Below, piece by piece: positions 54,891-62,829 of a stretch of 64,000 bases of DNA. The stretch comes from Planctomycetota bacterium. GTDB taxonomy: Bacteria > Planctomycetota > Phycisphaerae > UBA1845. Each line of letters opens with the position of its first letter. Position 1 is the stretch's first letter. The notes beneath the pieces were generated by a model. The model saw only the letters and a program-made list of their open reading frames with translations, made no database searches and was not told the origin of the DNA. The stretch is from the NCBI GenBank assembly GCA_024280855.1, contig JAJRPG010000077.1:16254-80253 (forward strand). The letters are read 5' to 3'. A program made the position numbers and the translations under genes.

Positions 54891-56786
54891 ATGCGTTGCT
54901 TCGCACGGTTAACAGGAATGATTGTATTGGTGATAGTATTGGGTCTTAACGCGACGATTGTGCAGGCCCAGTTCTTAGAAGATCAGAAACTAATAGCATC
55001 GGATGCGGAGGCAAATGATAATTTCGGGATTAGCATCCACATGAACGGGGACACGATCGTTGTCGGTTCAAGGTTTGATAATTGTGCGGCTGGCTTCGCG
55101 TGTGGGTCGGCGTATGTGTATCGCTTCGACGGAACTTCTTGGATCGAGGATCAAAAGCTGACCGCTTCCGATGCGAGCGGGGTAGATTTATTCGGAAATA
55201 ACGTGGCTATTAGCGGGGATACAATCATCGTGGGTGCTTTGCTGGACAACTGTACAGCAGGCAATGATTGTGGGGCAGCCTATATTTATCGGTATAACGG
55301 CGTGTCATGGATAGAAGAACAAAAACTAACGGCCTCTGATGCGGGAGCTGACGATTTTTATGGCTTTCATGTTTCTATAAAAGGAGACGTTGCAGTCGTT
55401 GGTGCTTATCTGGCTGATAATGGTTTGGTCATCAATAGCGGATCAGCGTATGTGTACCGCTACAATGGTACAACTTGGGTGGAGGAGCAAAAGCTGACCG
55501 CCTCCGACAAAGATTTCAGCGATACGTTTGGGTGGAGCGTTTCGGTTGGTGTTGATACGATCTTGGTGAGTGCAGCATTTGCGGACGGTACATCTGAGGC
55601 TAACAGCGGAGCCGCCTATATATTCCGTTATAATGGCACGTCGTGGATACAGGAGCAAAAACTGGTTGCCTCCGACCCTCAAGCTGCAGCGAGGTTTGGG
55701 ACAGATGTGTCCTTGGAAGGTGACACTGCCGTGATAGGCGCTAACCTCGATGACTGTGCGGATGGTATTGAGTGCGGTTCTGCTTATGTATTTCGCTTCG
55801 ATGGCGTGTCGTGGAATGAAGAGATAAAGTTGACTGCTACAGACGCTGTAACTGATAAATGGTTCGGCATTTCCGTCTCCCTGAATAGAGGTAACATCTT
55901 GGTAGGTGCTCATCGAGATGATTGTACGGGCGGTGACATATGTGGGTCTGCATACTTATTCAATTTTGATGGAGCAACTTGGTCTGAGGCGCAGAAGCTA
56001 ACTGCCTCCGACGCTGAAGCAGGTGACTTTTTCGGCGCTTCCGTCTCCATTTACGGGGGCAAGGCCATATCTGGAGCCCAGAATGATAGTTGCGCTTTGG
56101 GGGTAGAGTGTGGGTCGGTTTATGCATTTAATGGGCCGAGCGACAATTCTGTAGCATTATCTCCGTTAATTGCGGATGCCCCTCACGATGTGACCAAGGA
56201 TCGTTATTTATCGTTTAATCCAAGTATAAATCTGGGACGTATGACTGCATTGCGGGTGACGCGCGTGGGTTCGACGACATCCAGATACGTTAGCTGTGCG
56301 TTGGGTTATGCTGGCACAGATGGCACAGATGGCAAAGTTGGCCTATTGGTTCAGTCTCCAGAGTTTTGTGAGTGGACGAATGCCGTCATTCACATTCGCG
56401 GCTGTGATGTCGTGCCGGGGAATGAGTATTTGATTGAAGCTACGGCGGATGGTGTCGCTTTCTCGGCACCCGTATCAATATTCACCACAGCGCCTCAGAT
56501 TGCGGCTAGTAGAAGTTATGGCGATTTGGTTGGCGCATTTGAGAACGGCGAGTGGAAGGAAGCGGAAGGATTTGTCACGGCTAATGATATTGTTGCGGTC
56601 GTTCAGAAATTCCAATTGCTTAGTACAGCGCCTCATATCTCGCGCGTGGACAATGATGGGCAAACGCCTAATGGCCTAATAGCTAGTAATGACATTTTGC
56701 GAGAAGTGCAGGCGTTCGCCGGTAGTGATTTTGGCTATGGCGTAACGGGCTGTTTGACGGGTACTTGTGTGCCAAATTGTCCATGA
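54891..56786 (+). CDS. Secreted seven-bladed FG-GAP propeller protein, paralog 1
   Basis: 631 residues. Signal peptide (MIVLVIVLGLNATIVQAQ), then seven repeats of ~55 residues, each starting with QKLTASDA-like words, then FGxxVxxxGDTxxVGA and, at the end, CGSAYVYRFDGTSWxE. This is a complete integrin-alpha-type FG-GAP propeller (residues ~25-410). A C-terminal module follows (about 420-631): TKDRYLSFNPS, TALRVTRVGSTTS, SPEFCEWTNAVIHIRGC, then GFVTANDIVAVVQKFQ and GLIASNDILREVQAFAG in two dockerin-like halves, ending CLTGTCVPNCP. GGAGAG precedes ATG 54891. The C-terminal module is almost identical in the next two genes; the propellers differ. Presumed surface or adhesion protein. Confidence 0.85.
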   Translation: MRCFARLTGMIVLVIVLGLNATIVQAQFLEDQKLIASDAEANDNFGISIHMNGDTIVVGSRFDNCAAGFACGSAYVYRFDGTSWIEDQKLTASDASGVDLFGNNVAISGDTIIVGALLDNCTAGNDCGAAYIYRYNGVSWIEEQKLTASDAGADDFYGFHVSIKGDVAVVGAYLADNGLVINSGSAYVYRYNGTTWVEEQKLTASDKDFSDTFGWSVSVGVDTILVSAAFADGTSEANSGAAYIFRYNGTSWIQEQKLVASDPQAAARFGTDVSLEGDTAVIGANLDDCADGIECGSAYVFRFDGVSWNEEIKLTATDAVTDKWFGISVSLNRGNILVGAHRDDCTGGDICGSAYLFNFDGATWSEAQKLTASDAEAGDFFGASVSIYGGKAISGAQNDSCALGVECGSVYAFNGPSDNSVALSPLIADAPHDVTKDRYLSFNPSINLGRMTALRVTRVGSTTSRYVSCALGYAGTDGTDGKVGLLVQSPEFCEWTNAVIHIRGCDVVPGNEYLIEATADGVAFSAPVSIFTTAPQIAASRSYGDLVGAFENGEWKEAEGFVTANDIVAVVQKFQLLSTAPHISRVDNDGQTPNGLIASNDILREVQAFAGSDFGYGVTGCLTGTCVPNCP

Positions 56787-56845
56787 TATTAATTTGTTAG
56801 TGATTGCGTTTGTGTTTTTTAGGATGAAATTTTTGGAGAGTACAG

Positions 56846-58714
56846 ATGTTTAGCTTCTCACGGTTAGTGGTAATAACTTCACTGGTAACTTGTTGCGTCG
56901 TATCGAACGGTGCGCGGGCATTGGCCGGCAGTATAGCACAACAGAAAATTAATGCCTCAGACGTGGCGAGTGGTGACTACTTCGGAAGTTCTGTCTCTGT
57001 AAGTGGAGAGATCGCGGTTGTTGGGGCAGAGCAGCGAGACTGCGATGCGGGAAGATGGTGCGGGGCGGCATACATATACCGGTTCAATGGAACCTCGTGG
57101 GTTGAGGAGCAACAGCTACTCGAGTCCAACCAGTTGGCAGAGACTTATTTTGGCCGTTGGGTGGCTGTTAGCGGTGACACGGTCATGATAAAAGGCCTTA
57201 ATCTTGACGTGTTCGTGTATAAGTACAACGGTGTTTCTTGGATCGAGCAACAGACGCTAACCATCGCAGATCCTCCAGCGTCGGATTCCTGGGCATCGCT
57301 TACCTTAAATGGAGATATAGCCGTAGTGGGGGCAAGGGGTGAAGATTGTGCGGCTGGCCCCTTCTGCGGGGCAGCGTATGTTTTTCGATATAATGGAACT
57401 TCTTGGGTAGAGCAGCAGAAGCTGACTGCCTCCGATGTGGATACACAAGATGGTTTCGGGGAATCCATCTCCGTAAGCGGAGACACGATCGTCGTGGGTG
57501 CAGCCCGTAATGGCTGTGCGGATGGCAATGCTTGCGGGTCAGCGTATGTTTTTCGATATAATGGAACTTCTTGGGTAGAGCAGCAGAAGCTAACCGCCTT
57601 CGATGCGGCGGCTATAGACTTATTTGGGGGGGCCGTATCAATTAGCGGAGATGTGGTCGTTATAGGGTCGACGGACGATGACTGTGCGGCTGGCAATCGT
57701 TGTGGGGCAGCTTATGTGTACCGCTTCAACGGTACTTCTTGGGTTCTGGATCAGAAACTGACCGAGTCAGTCGAAGGGGAGTTCAATCTATTTGGTGAAT
57801 CCGTATCAGTAAGTGGAGACATGATTGTGGTGGGAGCGAGCGATGCTTGCCCTACAGTCAGTCTTTGTGGGTCGGCGTATGTGTACACTTTTAACGGAAC
57901 CTCTTGGGAGGAGGAGCAGAAGCTTACAGCCCCTATCATCAATGGCAGTAACGGATTTGGAGATTCTGTCTTTGCAAACTTAGATACGGTATTCGTAGGT
58001 TCTAAAGAGGACGCAGACTGTGGCGACATTCCTAATGCTGGTTCCTGTGGTGCGACGTTCGTTTACAATAGCTCAGGAAACAATTCTGCAGCGTCATCTC
58101 CTATGGTTGCCACAGCCCCTAACAGCAACACTAAGGATCGCTATTTGTCCTTTGATCCTAGTACTAACACCGGAAAAACGACAGCGTTAAGAGTCACGCG
58201 CGTTGGTTCGACCACACCAAGCTATGTGAGCTGTACAATGGATTATGTGGGTGCGGATGGCAGAGTTGGCCAGTTGGTGCAGTCTCCTGAGTTTTGCGAG
58301 TGGACGAATTCTGTTATTCACATTCGTGGTTGCGAAATCGTGCCGGGCAATGAATATTTGGTAGATGCTACGACAGATGGTGTCGCTTTCTCGGCATCCG
58401 TGTCAGTATTCACCACAGCCCCTCAGATTGCGGCTAGTAGAAGTTATGGCGATTTGGTTGGCGCGTTTGAAGGCGGTGTGTGGAAGGCTGCGGAAGGGTT
58501 TGTTACGGCTAATGATATAGTAGCGGTTGTTCAGAAATTCCAATTGCTTAGCACCGCGCCGCATATTTCGCGCGTGGACAATGATGGGCAAACACCTAAT
58601 GGCCTAATAGCTAGTAATGACATTTTGCGAGAAGTGCAGGCGTTCGCTGGTAGTGATTTTGGCTTCGGTGTGACGGGCTGTTTGACGGGCACGTGTGTGC
58701 CGAACTGTCCATGA
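56846..58714 (+). CDS. Secreted seven-bladed FG-GAP propeller protein, paralog 2
   Basis: 622 residues, same plan as paralog 1: signal peptide (LVTCCVVSNGARALAG), seven FG-GAP repeats with most blades ending CGAAYVYRFNGTSW-like, and the shared C-terminal module ending CLTGTCVPNCP. Blades 4 and 5 were copied recently: 52 nt at 57372-57423 and 57540-57591 are identical, 168 nt (56 codons) apart. Blade 2 is degenerate (VMIKGLNLDVFVYKYNG lacks the Cys pair). GGAGAG lies before ATG 56846, and the 59-nt spacer to paralog 1 is nearly the same as that to paralog 3, so the gene arose by duplication of a unit that includes the leader. Confidence 0.85.
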   Translation: MFSFSRLVVITSLVTCCVVSNGARALAGSIAQQKINASDVASGDYFGSSVSVSGEIAVVGAEQRDCDAGRWCGAAYIYRFNGTSWVEEQQLLESNQLAETYFGRWVAVSGDTVMIKGLNLDVFVYKYNGVSWIEQQTLTIADPPASDSWASLTLNGDIAVVGARGEDCAAGPFCGAAYVFRYNGTSWVEQQKLTASDVDTQDGFGESISVSGDTIVVGAARNGCADGNACGSAYVFRYNGTSWVEQQKLTAFDAAAIDLFGGAVSISGDVVVIGSTDDDCAAGNRCGAAYVYRFNGTSWVLDQKLTESVEGEFNLFGESVSVSGDMIVVGASDACPTVSLCGSAYVYTFNGTSWEEEQKLTAPIINGSNGFGDSVFANLDTVFVGSKEDADCGDIPNAGSCGATFVYNSSGNNSAASSPMVATAPNSNTKDRYLSFDPSTNTGKTTALRVTRVGSTTPSYVSCTMDYVGADGRVGQLVQSPEFCEWTNSVIHIRGCEIVPGNEYLVDATTDGVAFSASVSVFTTAPQIAASRSYGDLVGAFEGGVWKAAEGFVTANDIVAVVQKFQLLSTAPHISRVDNDGQTPNGLIASNDILREVQAFAGSDFGFGVTGCLTGTCVPNCP

Positions 58715-58773
58715 TATTAATTTGTAAGTGATTGCGTTATTGTTGTTTGCGATGAAATTTTTGGAGAGTACCG

Positions 58774-60636
58774 ATGTCTAGATTTTCACGGTTAGCGGTT
58801 GTGGTTTCATTGGTAACAGTGTTAGTAGGGTTGATTGGTGCGCAGGCTTTTGCCGACAGTGTGGAGCAGCAAAAGTTAACTGCTTCCATTCCTGATTTCG
58901 AAGATCACTTTGGGAGAGCGGTTTCAGTGAACGGAGATCGGGTTGCCGTTGGCGCGCCTGGACATAATTGCACTGCTGGATTCGGTTGTGGGGCGGTGAC
59001 TGTTTACCAATTTGATGGAACCTCTTGGGTTGAAGAGCAGTTGTTGGTTTCACCAGCCGCCGGTAAACAAATAGGGACTTCTGTGTCGTTGGAGCGCAAC
59101 AATCTTCTAGCAGGGGGATATATTGGCGGGGAGGCCTACATTTATTGGTATAACGGCTTCTCATGGGAACGAAGGTGGACGGTAGCTGCTTCAGACTATG
59201 AATTTAATGATAGCTTTGGTTTTGCTGTTTCATTGAATGGTGATGTTGCTGTTGTATCCTCACCTAAAGATGATTGTACGGATGGCGCTGATTGCGGTTC
59301 AGTATATGTATTCCGTTTCCAAGGTTTTAATTGGGTGCTACAGCAAAAGCTTACGGCCTCAGATTCGGCGGCGGACGACCAGTTTGGGACTTCGGTATCA
59401 GTCAGTGGCAACACCATTTTGATTGGGGCAAAATACGATGATTGTGTTGATGGTATTTATTGTGGGGCGGCCTATGTTTATAAATTCGATGGGACGTCCT
59501 GGATTGAGACACAGAAACTTACGGCTTTAAACGCAGGTGGTTTTGATAATTATGGCGCTTCTGTTTCTATGCGTGGAGATTTGGCGGTTATTGGTGCCCG
59601 CGGCAGTAGTTGCGAAGACGAGTCAATAATGGGAAATAGTTCATGTGGGGCAGCATATGTGTATCGCTTCGACGGAAACGTGTGGATTCAAGAACAAAAA
59701 CTTTCTGCAAATACCAATAGATATCTCCAATTAGGGTTTTCCGTTTCTGTTAGCAGTGATGCCATTCTCGTAGGGGCGATAGGGAGTTTATGCTCAACTG
59801 GTGTTAGCTGTGGTTCGGCGTATAAGTATCTAAATGTCGGCAACAGCTGGGTGAATGTTCAACGTATGATTGCTTCTGATGTCGCCTCTTATGACACTTT
59901 GGGGTATTCAGTGTTTTTTGATGGCGATGCGATTGTTTTGGGGGCTCATAACGATGACTGCTCAGAGGGTAATAATTGTGGTTCGGCATATACATATACT
60001 TGCGATGGAAACACCGCTTCACCTTTGGCTGCCACGGGTATCGACAGGGTGACAAAAGATCGCTACTTGACTGTTAATCCAAATAATAGCCCTGGGGAGC
60101 TAACGGCTTTGCGTGTCACGCGTGTAGGTTCATCGACGTCATGGTATGTAGGTTGTTCGCTCCAAGATGCCGGGGCGGATGGCATGCTTGCTAATTTAGT
60201 GCCGACGGCGGAGTTTTGTGAGTGGACGACTTCGGCTATTCACATCCGAGGCTGCGAAATTGTGCCGGGAAACGAGTATTTGGTTGAAGCAGCCGGTTGT
60301 GATGCCATATTCACGGCATCTCTTCAATTATTCACGACCGCGCCTCAGATTGCGGCTAGTAGAAGTTATGGCGATTTGGTTGGCGCATTTGAGAACGGCG
60401 CGTGGAAGGCTGCGGAAGGATTTGTCACGGCTAATGATATTGTTGCGGTCGTTCAGAAATTCCAATTGCTTAGTATCGCGCCGCATATTTCACGAGTTGA
60501 TAATGATGGTCAGACGCCTAATGGCCTAATAGCTAGTAATGACATTTTGCGAGAAGTGCAGGCTTTCGCCGGTAGTGATTTCGGCTATGGCGTGACGGGC
60601 TGTTTGACGGGCACATGCGTGCCAAATTGTCCGTAA
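58774..60636 (+). CDS. Secreted seven-bladed FG-GAP propeller protein, paralog 3
   Basis: 620 residues, same plan as paralogs 1 and 2: signal peptide (VVVSLVTVLVGLIGAQAFA), seven repeats (for example DHFGRAVSVNGDRVAVGAPG, DQFGTSVSVSGNTILIGA) and the C-terminal module ending CLTGTCVPNCP. Repeat 2 is short and lacks the Cys pair, as in paralog 2. Most blades have a D-x-C-x-x-G-x-x-CG pair of cysteines that could make a disulfide within the blade. It is the last gene of the cluster and is convergent with the M50-HlyD gene; no terminator hairpin is seen in the 45-nt gap. Confidence 0.85.
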   Translation: MSRFSRLAVVVSLVTVLVGLIGAQAFADSVEQQKLTASIPDFEDHFGRAVSVNGDRVAVGAPGHNCTAGFGCGAVTVYQFDGTSWVEEQLLVSPAAGKQIGTSVSLERNNLLAGGYIGGEAYIYWYNGFSWERRWTVAASDYEFNDSFGFAVSLNGDVAVVSSPKDDCTDGADCGSVYVFRFQGFNWVLQQKLTASDSAADDQFGTSVSVSGNTILIGAKYDDCVDGIYCGAAYVYKFDGTSWIETQKLTALNAGGFDNYGASVSMRGDLAVIGARGSSCEDESIMGNSSCGAAYVYRFDGNVWIQEQKLSANTNRYLQLGFSVSVSSDAILVGAIGSLCSTGVSCGSAYKYLNVGNSWVNVQRMIASDVASYDTLGYSVFFDGDAIVLGAHNDDCSEGNNCGSAYTYTCDGNTASPLAATGIDRVTKDRYLTVNPNNSPGELTALRVTRVGSSTSWYVGCSLQDAGADGMLANLVPTAEFCEWTTSAIHIRGCEIVPGNEYLVEAAGCDAIFTASLQLFTTAPQIAASRSYGDLVGAFENGAWKAAEGFVTANDIVAVVQKFQLLSIAPHISRVDNDGQTPNGLIASNDILREVQAFAGSDFGYGVTGCLTGTCVPNCP

Positions 60637-60681
60637 TAAATGGGCGGTCGATTCAGGCTAGCTTAGAAAATTTCTGGTGCA

Positions 60682-62823
60682 TCAATCGTGCATGATGCGT
60701 TGCAGGAAGCGGATCACTTTTCTTGCGACGCGCGTGCCGATGGGTAGGGGGGGGCCATCCATGATGATGGCTCCCGTAGTGCCATGTCTAAAATAGTCCC
60801 GCTTTAAGTCGGACAATTCGATGGCTATTTCAAAATAGGGCTTATTGGCTTCATGAGTTGCGGGGTCAACTGCAATATGTCCGCCTGCCATTTGCGTGAG
60901 CGCGGGCAATTCAACAAGACGTGATCCTACTTCATCAATGCTTACGATAAAACCTTTGTGTGTTTCTCCGGGCTTGGCGTAGGAGCGGAATAGAACAGTG
61001 TCGCCGACGGTGGGCTGGGCATTGGCTATTTCCTCATCTGTTAATAAGGCACGAATGCGCCAGCCCCCACTGGCGACAGTTGCGACAGGCGTGCCGATTT
61101 CAATGTACTGGCCTTGATGCTCAGGATTCATGCCGGATATGACCATTCCTGCTTCATGGCTTTGTACGTTAAGTTGACTTAGATCATGCTTGGCCTCTTG
61201 AAGTGCGCGTGCAAGTGCCGTGGCTTTAGCCTCCTCCTGCATGGATTTATTAGGCTGGTCTTGGCGGAATGCGTCGCGACGTATTTCAGCAGCTTTAAGA
61301 TTTGCAGTCGCGCGTGCGACCGACTCTCGTAACATGTCATTGCGTAATGTTGCGACGGGGTCGCCGATATTGATCGTGTCTCCGGGTTTAATCGCTATGT
61401 TTTCTATGAACCCAGCAGTTTCAGTTCTTATGATTGATTCGTTCTGCGTAGTGAGTACGCCGGTTGCATGGACTCGATTAGGGGAAGGGACCAGGCAAAT
61501 CAAGCTAGGCCCGATGATTAGCACTACGACGCCGATGGCGATGGCGCGTCGGCGAACGTGAGCGGTTTCTTCGCTGTGCCATAAGTACTGCGTTAAGCCT
61601 CGAACCATTTTCACGATGGTAGACATTAAATAAATCGTGGCTAATCCGATACCGACAAAGAATAATTTCGAGGCGAGTACAGCGGCGATGGCTACCAATA
61701 GTGTCATGCGATAGAGCGTTGAGGCGATGCCGAATGTCAGTAATGTAAAACGCAGGCGGCGCGGCAAATTCTCTTGTTTTGCAGGTATTGTTAGCAATGA
61801 CTGCTTCAATCTCGCCATCAGATATTGGCTGGAGCGCGATCGCAGGTTTGGAATTTCTGTCAGGTCACTGAAGATGTAATAGCCATCGTAGCGCATGAGG
61901 GGGTTGACGTTGAACAGCATGGTAACCACACTGGCCAAGAATATAACGTTATAAGCCACATTGTGAACAGTGGATGGTCCGGTCGTAGACCACACGAAAA
62001 CCGCGATAGCTGCGCATATTGTTTCTACATACATGCCCGCGAGGCACACGACGATTCTTTGGCTCTTGCGCGTAAATCCCCACGAGGATGTGGCGTCTAC
62101 ATAGGCGCAGGGTGTGAACATAATCATGTACGCGCCCATGTCGGGGACGTAACCGCCGTACCGTTTACATGCGAAGGCATGTCCGAACTCGTGAATTACT
62201 TTAAGGACGATAAGTGTGAGCCACATGACGGCTAGGTTTTGGGCAGCTAGGAGTCCGCTGAGCGGTTCGGTGAGGTCTCCCCATCGCATGAAGACGGTAT
62301 AACCTGCAGCCATGACTAAGACCAGCCAAAGTGCAAAAGCGGTTCGACTAAATAGCGGCGCGACCCACCGGATGTTTCTGGTGAGGAATGCGTCTGGATT
62401 CCACAGCGGAATTCTAAGAAACAGCAAGCCCATCAATCGTTGTTTACGTTTGGCTTTTTGTTTTTCAACGAGACGGCGATATAGCCTTTTGTCGTCGTTA
62501 ATGGGTAAGTGAAGAAAGCCGATTTGGTGCAGCGAAAGAATGAACTTGTAGAAATGTTCTTCGTCGGCTGCGTTCACTTTTTTTGTAGATGCTAATCGCT
62601 GGAAAATTTCACCCAGCGGCATACTCTGGTTAATAGCTATAAATACAGCGTAATCCGGCGGGTCCAAGCGTTGCGTTTGAAACGTAACCGGATCGCGCAC
62701 GATGTAAGACGGGCTGCCGCGAAACATGTGTCGTGTGACTTCGAGGTCTTCGCGCACGTTGACATGAACTTTAGCAAGTTGCGAGGCCATGCTTGGCGGT
62801 TTTTTGTCTGGTTGCGTACTCAT
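60682..62823 (-). CDS. M50 metallopeptidase-like membrane protein fused to HlyD-type adaptor domain
   Basis: 713 residues. Residues ~30-130 look like a PqqD-like/winged-helix region (YIVRDPVTFQTQRLDPPDYA). Membrane helices start near residue 165. The zinc motif HEFGH is at His211-His215 (VIHEFGHAFACKRYGG), with a second-site NPLMRYDGYY Asp motif, as in site-2 proteases and YydH/SpoIVFB-like proteins. After the last helix (~residue 440) comes a periplasmic HlyD/biotinyl-lipoyl-like domain (GFIENIAIKPGDTINIGDPV, a helical hairpin, ALTQMAGGHIAVDP). Such fusions accompany peptide or RND-type export in planctomycetes. Its start is 6 nt from the stop of the next upstream gene, so both form one operon. 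Substrate unknown. Confidence 0.8.
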   Translation of the reverse strand: MSTQPDKKPPSMASQLAKVHVNVREDLEVTRHMFRGSPSYIVRDPVTFQTQRLDPPDYAVFIAINQSMPLGEIFQRLASTKKVNAADEEHFYKFILSLHQIGFLHLPINDDKRLYRRLVEKQKAKRKQRLMGLLFLRIPLWNPDAFLTRNIRWVAPLFSRTAFALWLVLVMAAGYTVFMRWGDLTEPLSGLLAAQNLAVMWLTLIVLKVIHEFGHAFACKRYGGYVPDMGAYMIMFTPCAYVDATSSWGFTRKSQRIVVCLAGMYVETICAAIAVFVWSTTGPSTVHNVAYNVIFLASVVTMLFNVNPLMRYDGYYIFSDLTEIPNLRSRSSQYLMARLKQSLLTIPAKQENLPRRLRFTLLTFGIASTLYRMTLLVAIAAVLASKLFFVGIGLATIYLMSTIVKMVRGLTQYLWHSEETAHVRRRAIAIGVVVLIIGPSLICLVPSPNRVHATGVLTTQNESIIRTETAGFIENIAIKPGDTINIGDPVATLRNDMLRESVARATANLKAAEIRRDAFRQDQPNKSMQEEAKATALARALQEAKHDLSQLNVQSHEAGMVISGMNPEHQGQYIEIGTPVATVASGGWRIRALLTDEEIANAQPTVGDTVLFRSYAKPGETHKGFIVSIDEVGSRLVELPALTQMAGGHIAVDPATHEANKPYFEIAIELSDLKRDYFRHGTTGAIIMDGPPLPIGTRVARKVIRFLQRIMHD

Positions 62824-62829
62824 GGGCGA

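Larger units (their letters stand above)
54891..60636 (+). repeat. Three-unit tandem gene duplication
   Basis: Units begin at 54891, 56846 and 58774 (spacing 1955 and 1928 nt). The spacers 56787-56845 and 58715-58773 are both 59 nt and share GATGAAATTTTTGGAGAGTA before the start. The last ~310 nt of each gene (from about 56474, 58402 and 60324) are almost identical at DNA level, including silent sites, whereas the propeller parts are diverged. Confidence 0.85.
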
